Shown: positions 17,985 through 20,051 of the stretch, piece after piece | How positions within the stretch are numbered: position 1 is the stretch's first letter | How the letters are laid out: each line of letters starts with the position of its first letter | Notes under the pieces: generated by a model | Database searches by the model: none | What the model was told of the DNA's origin: nothing | Seen by the model: the letters and a program-made list of their open reading frames with translations, nothing else | Translations under genes and position numbers: made by a program | Virus record (IMG/VR): IMGVR_UViG_3300036985_006080 | Location: 1 to 20,051 of that record | Strand: one strand, 5' to 3' | Length of the DNA stretch: 20,051 nt | Source: a virus

Positions 17985-18672
17985 TCATCAAACCTTTGAA
18001 GACAATTCAGATATAATTGAAGCGGCGATCAATAAACAAAAAAATAAATGGCAACTTAACGCTATCAATTGGTTTGATTTTGAAGATGTATCACAAATTA
18101 TTAAAATTCATATCCACAAAAAATGGCATATGTGGGACCAAGAACGCCCCCTTGAGCCTTGGATTGGTCGCATCATATCGAATCAAATTAGAAATTTGGT
18201 CAGAAACCATTATGGCAATTATGTTCGCCCCTGTGTAAATTGTCAATTTAATACTGGAGAAAATACTTGTTCTGCAACAAGCAGTGGAATTCAAGACAAT
18301 CAATGTAAATTATATGATAAATGGTCTGCTTTCAAAAAAACAGGTTTGGATTTGAAAATAACATTATCAACAGAGAACCATGTAAATGAAATTAGTTCAA
18401 AAATAGATAACAGTTTTTCTTATGATCTTTCCGTTAATAAATTAAATGATCATATGAAGTCCCAATTAAGCGAAACACATTATCGGGCTTATTATATGAT
18501 GTTTTTTGAAAATTGCACAGAAGAAGATGTTGCATCTTATATGGGTTATAAAACAAATGAGAAAAAAAGAAAAGCGGGATATAGACAAGTGAAAAATCTT
18601 AAATCTATCTTTCAAAAAAAGGCCGAAGACATAATAAGAAACTTTGATATTATTGTAAATGAAACTTACTGA
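17971..18672 (+). CDS. Sigma70-like transcription factor with cysteine insertion
   Basis: 233 residues. Residues about 35-80 (FEDVSQIIKIHIHKKWHMWD ... PLEPWIGRIISNQIRNLVRN) follow the pattern of sigma region 2, with the characteristic PWIxRIxxNxxRNLxR helix. Residues about 165-225 (LSETHYRAYYMMFFENCTEE, VASYMGYKTNEKKRKAGYRQ) look like a region 4 helix-turn-helix. Between them are C88-x2-C91-x8-C100-x11-C112 (CVNCQFNTGENTC), a probable zinc site not present in ordinary sigma factors. Late-gene sigma factors of phages such as T4 gp55 are similarly short. ATG 17971 lies inside the end of the zinc-ribbon gene (14-bp overlap). It may direct late transcription. Confidence 0.7.
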   Translation: MKKNNHQTFEDNSDIIEAAINKQKNKWQLNAINWFDFEDVSQIIKIHIHKKWHMWDQERPLEPWIGRIISNQIRNLVRNHYGNYVRPCVNCQFNTGENTCSATSSGIQDNQCKLYDKWSAFKKTGLDLKITLSTENHVNEISSKIDNSFSYDLSVNKLNDHMKSQLSETHYRAYYMMFFENCTEEDVASYMGYKTNEKKRKAGYRQVKNLKSIFQKKAEDIIRNFDIIVNETY

Positions 18673-19708
18673 AGAAAATAAAGAATTTTTATTGGAAAAT
18701 TGCAAAAAAATTAGCTCTTTGATAGAACTAACTCAAAAATGCTTTAATGACGATAAATTAGATGGTAGATGCAAAGAGGGAAGGCTTGTCAGAAAATTCT
18801 TAATAGATAATGAGATAAGCTTCGATACCACTAAGAAAGAAAAGAAAGAAGGTATTAATTTTACAAAAGCACAAAAAGAATTTATCATTGATCAAGCCAA
18901 GTCTGGCTCATCTTCATTAAAGATTGCGGAATTGATTTTTCCAGATAAAGAAATTAAATCACTGAGTATCGAGCAAAGATCTGTTTTAGATGTTTTGCGA
19001 GAAATCAACCCAGATATAATTCCATCACAAGATGTGGGATTATTGACAAGTTATATAGCTCCAAAATCAATATCTAGAATAGTCAAAAAGATTAATGATG
19101 CAACTGGCGGCGATCTTCAAGAAGATAAACTTAATCGCCAATATAAAATTAGAGCTGAAAAGCTAGGCATTAATTTAAATAATTCAAGATTCGTAAGAAT
19201 TATGAATAACTATCTATCAAGAGAAGATAGAGAACTATTCGAACAAGAGTTCATTCGTTTAACGTGGGATAAGCCAGACATTACCGCTGATGAGATTAAC
19301 TTATATCTTAATGTTTGTAAAGAAATTATTAATTTGGAAGTCGTAAGTAAACATTTAAACAAGCTTAATGAATTATTTGATGAAGCTAATGATCAAAGCG
19401 ACATGACTAATAGATTATCAGAAATCATTAAATCAAAAAGCGGAGAATACCACCAGTGTGAAACACGAATAGAAAATTTAACTAAAAAACTACAAGGTGA
19501 TCGCGCCGAAAGGATGAAAAGCAAAAATAAGGAAAATGCTTCGATTTTATCAATAGTTCAATTATTTCAAGAACAGGACGAACGCAATAATATGGTTCGT
19601 ATTGCAGAAATGCAAAAAGAATTAGTCAGAGAAGAAGCTCACCGTTTAGAAGGGATGTCTGAATGGCGGGCGCGTGTTCTTGGTGTCCATCAAGATGATG
19701 TCATTTAA
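18659..19708 (+). CDS. Helical protein of unknown function
   Basis: 349 residues, nearly all helical and highly charged. The N-terminal part (MKLTEENKEFLLENCKKISS, GRLVRKFLIDNEI, FTKAQKEFIIDQAKSGSSSL) looks like repeated small helix-turn-helix units. The middle has INLNNSRFVRIMNNYLSRED, and the C-terminal third is probably a coiled coil (CETRIENLTKKLQGDRAERM, RIAEMQKELVREEAHRLEGM). It could be a small-terminase-like or scaffold-like DNA-binding protein, but I do not recognise a family. It overlaps both neighbours by 14 bp. Confidence 0.7.
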   Translation: MKLTEENKEFLLENCKKISSLIELTQKCFNDDKLDGRCKEGRLVRKFLIDNEISFDTTKKEKKEGINFTKAQKEFIIDQAKSGSSSLKIAELIFPDKEIKSLSIEQRSVLDVLREINPDIIPSQDVGLLTSYIAPKSISRIVKKINDATGGDLQEDKLNRQYKIRAEKLGINLNNSRFVRIMNNYLSREDRELFEQEFIRLTWDKPDITADEINLYLNVCKEIINLEVVSKHLNKLNELFDEANDQSDMTNRLSEIIKSKSGEYHQCETRIENLTKKLQGDRAERMKSKNKENASILSIVQLFQEQDERNNMVRIAEMQKELVREEAHRLEGMSEWRARVLGVHQDDVI

Positions 19709-20051
19709 TTGCAAAGAATGTGATGCATCGTTTGATGCATTAAAAAGCTTACACGCTCATATCAAGAAACACGATATGTTGCTAGGGGATTACTATGTCA
19801 AACACTTCCAAAGAAAAAACAAACTAACTGGCGAGCTTTTGCCATTTAAAAATTATGAAGAATACTTTGAGAAAGATTTTTCACAATCTCATCAATTAAA
19901 ACAGTGGTGTGATACCGCACCATTTGGTGCTGTAAAAAGTTACATAATTGATCTTCTTAAAAAAAGAATAAAGAGCAAAAATTTAAAGTCAGCATTAAGT
20001 TCTGTTGAGCTTTGGACTGTCGGATTGCCTGATATTGATGTTTATAAAAAA
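19695..20051 (+). CDS. C2H2 zinc-finger protein, cut by the window end
   Basis: 119 residues visible, frame still open at the end. Residues 6-26 (CKECDASFDALKSLHAHIKKH) match the classical C2H2 finger exactly: C6-x2-C9-x3-F13-x5-L19-x2-H22-x3-H26, rare in bacteria and their phages. Downstream, YYVKHFQRKNKLTGELLPFK, YEEYFEKDFSQSHQLKQW and SALSSVELWTVGLPDIDVY resemble a domain that I recall from uncharacterised proteins of large phages. ATG 19695 gives a 14-bp overlap with the gene before; ATG 19698 is an alternative. Possibly DNA-binding, alone or as part of a larger enzyme. Confidence 0.75.
   Translation, partial: MMSFNCKECDASFDALKSLHAHIKKHDMLLGDYYVKHFQRKNKLTGELLPFKNYEEYFEKDFSQSHQLKQWCDTAPFGAVKSYIIDLLKKRIKSKNLKSALSSVELWTVGLPDIDVYKK

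Overview
The window looks like part of a tailed, double-stranded DNA bacteriophage genome, probably a fairly large one. The evidence is a run of very small genes, a RuvB-like AAA+ ATPase, a PhoH-family ATPase, a GP88-like protein, a DUF932 protein, a large fibre-type structural protein, a sigma-like factor and one tRNA gene with an encoded CCA end. I cannot name the host. Most promoters have TTGNNN and TANNNT boxes. In the small-gene block there is almost no Shine-Dalgarno sequence, and many genes seem to begin on leaderless or nearly leaderless mRNA.

Layout. (1) 1-3570, plus strand: a small membrane protein, an AT-rich region with a 34-35 bp tandem (iteron-like) array at 903-1069, then a DNA-maintenance group (AT-hook-like protein, RuvB-like ATPase, unknown protein, HhH-GPD DNA glycosylase) and tRNA-Arg(UCU). 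(2) 3571-13802, minus strand: 28 small genes in nine transcription cassettes. At least seven of these genes are too short for a routine ORF list. Cassettes begin with a compact promoter placed 6-9 bp from the ATG. They end with a 79-bp element of fixed geometry: a 29-bp palindromic arm, a 21-bp GC-rich core and a second 29-bp palindromic arm. Five cassettes also have a GNRA-type or long-stem hairpin before the element, and a sixth has a hairpin without a T tract. (3) 13803-14108: a divergent control region. (4) 14109-20051, plus strand, AT-rich late-type genes: fibre/appendage protein, PhoH, zinc-ribbon protein, sigma-like protein, a helical protein and a C2H2 zinc-finger protein cut by the window end. 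The last four are linked by three overlaps of exactly 14 nt.

The most unusual feature is the nine-copy 79-bp element. In most copies its left side carries, on the plus strand, TTGACA, then CTAACA 13 bp later and CTAACA 11 bp after that. In three copies the first arm then begins exactly 11 bp later, that is 35 bp after the start of TTGACA. This could be a plus-strand promoter for a family of structured small RNAs, or a multi-part protein-binding site between operons. A tenth TTGACA/CTAACA site without the 79-bp element lies in front of the structural genes. Known family names below are from memory of motifs; nothing was searched.
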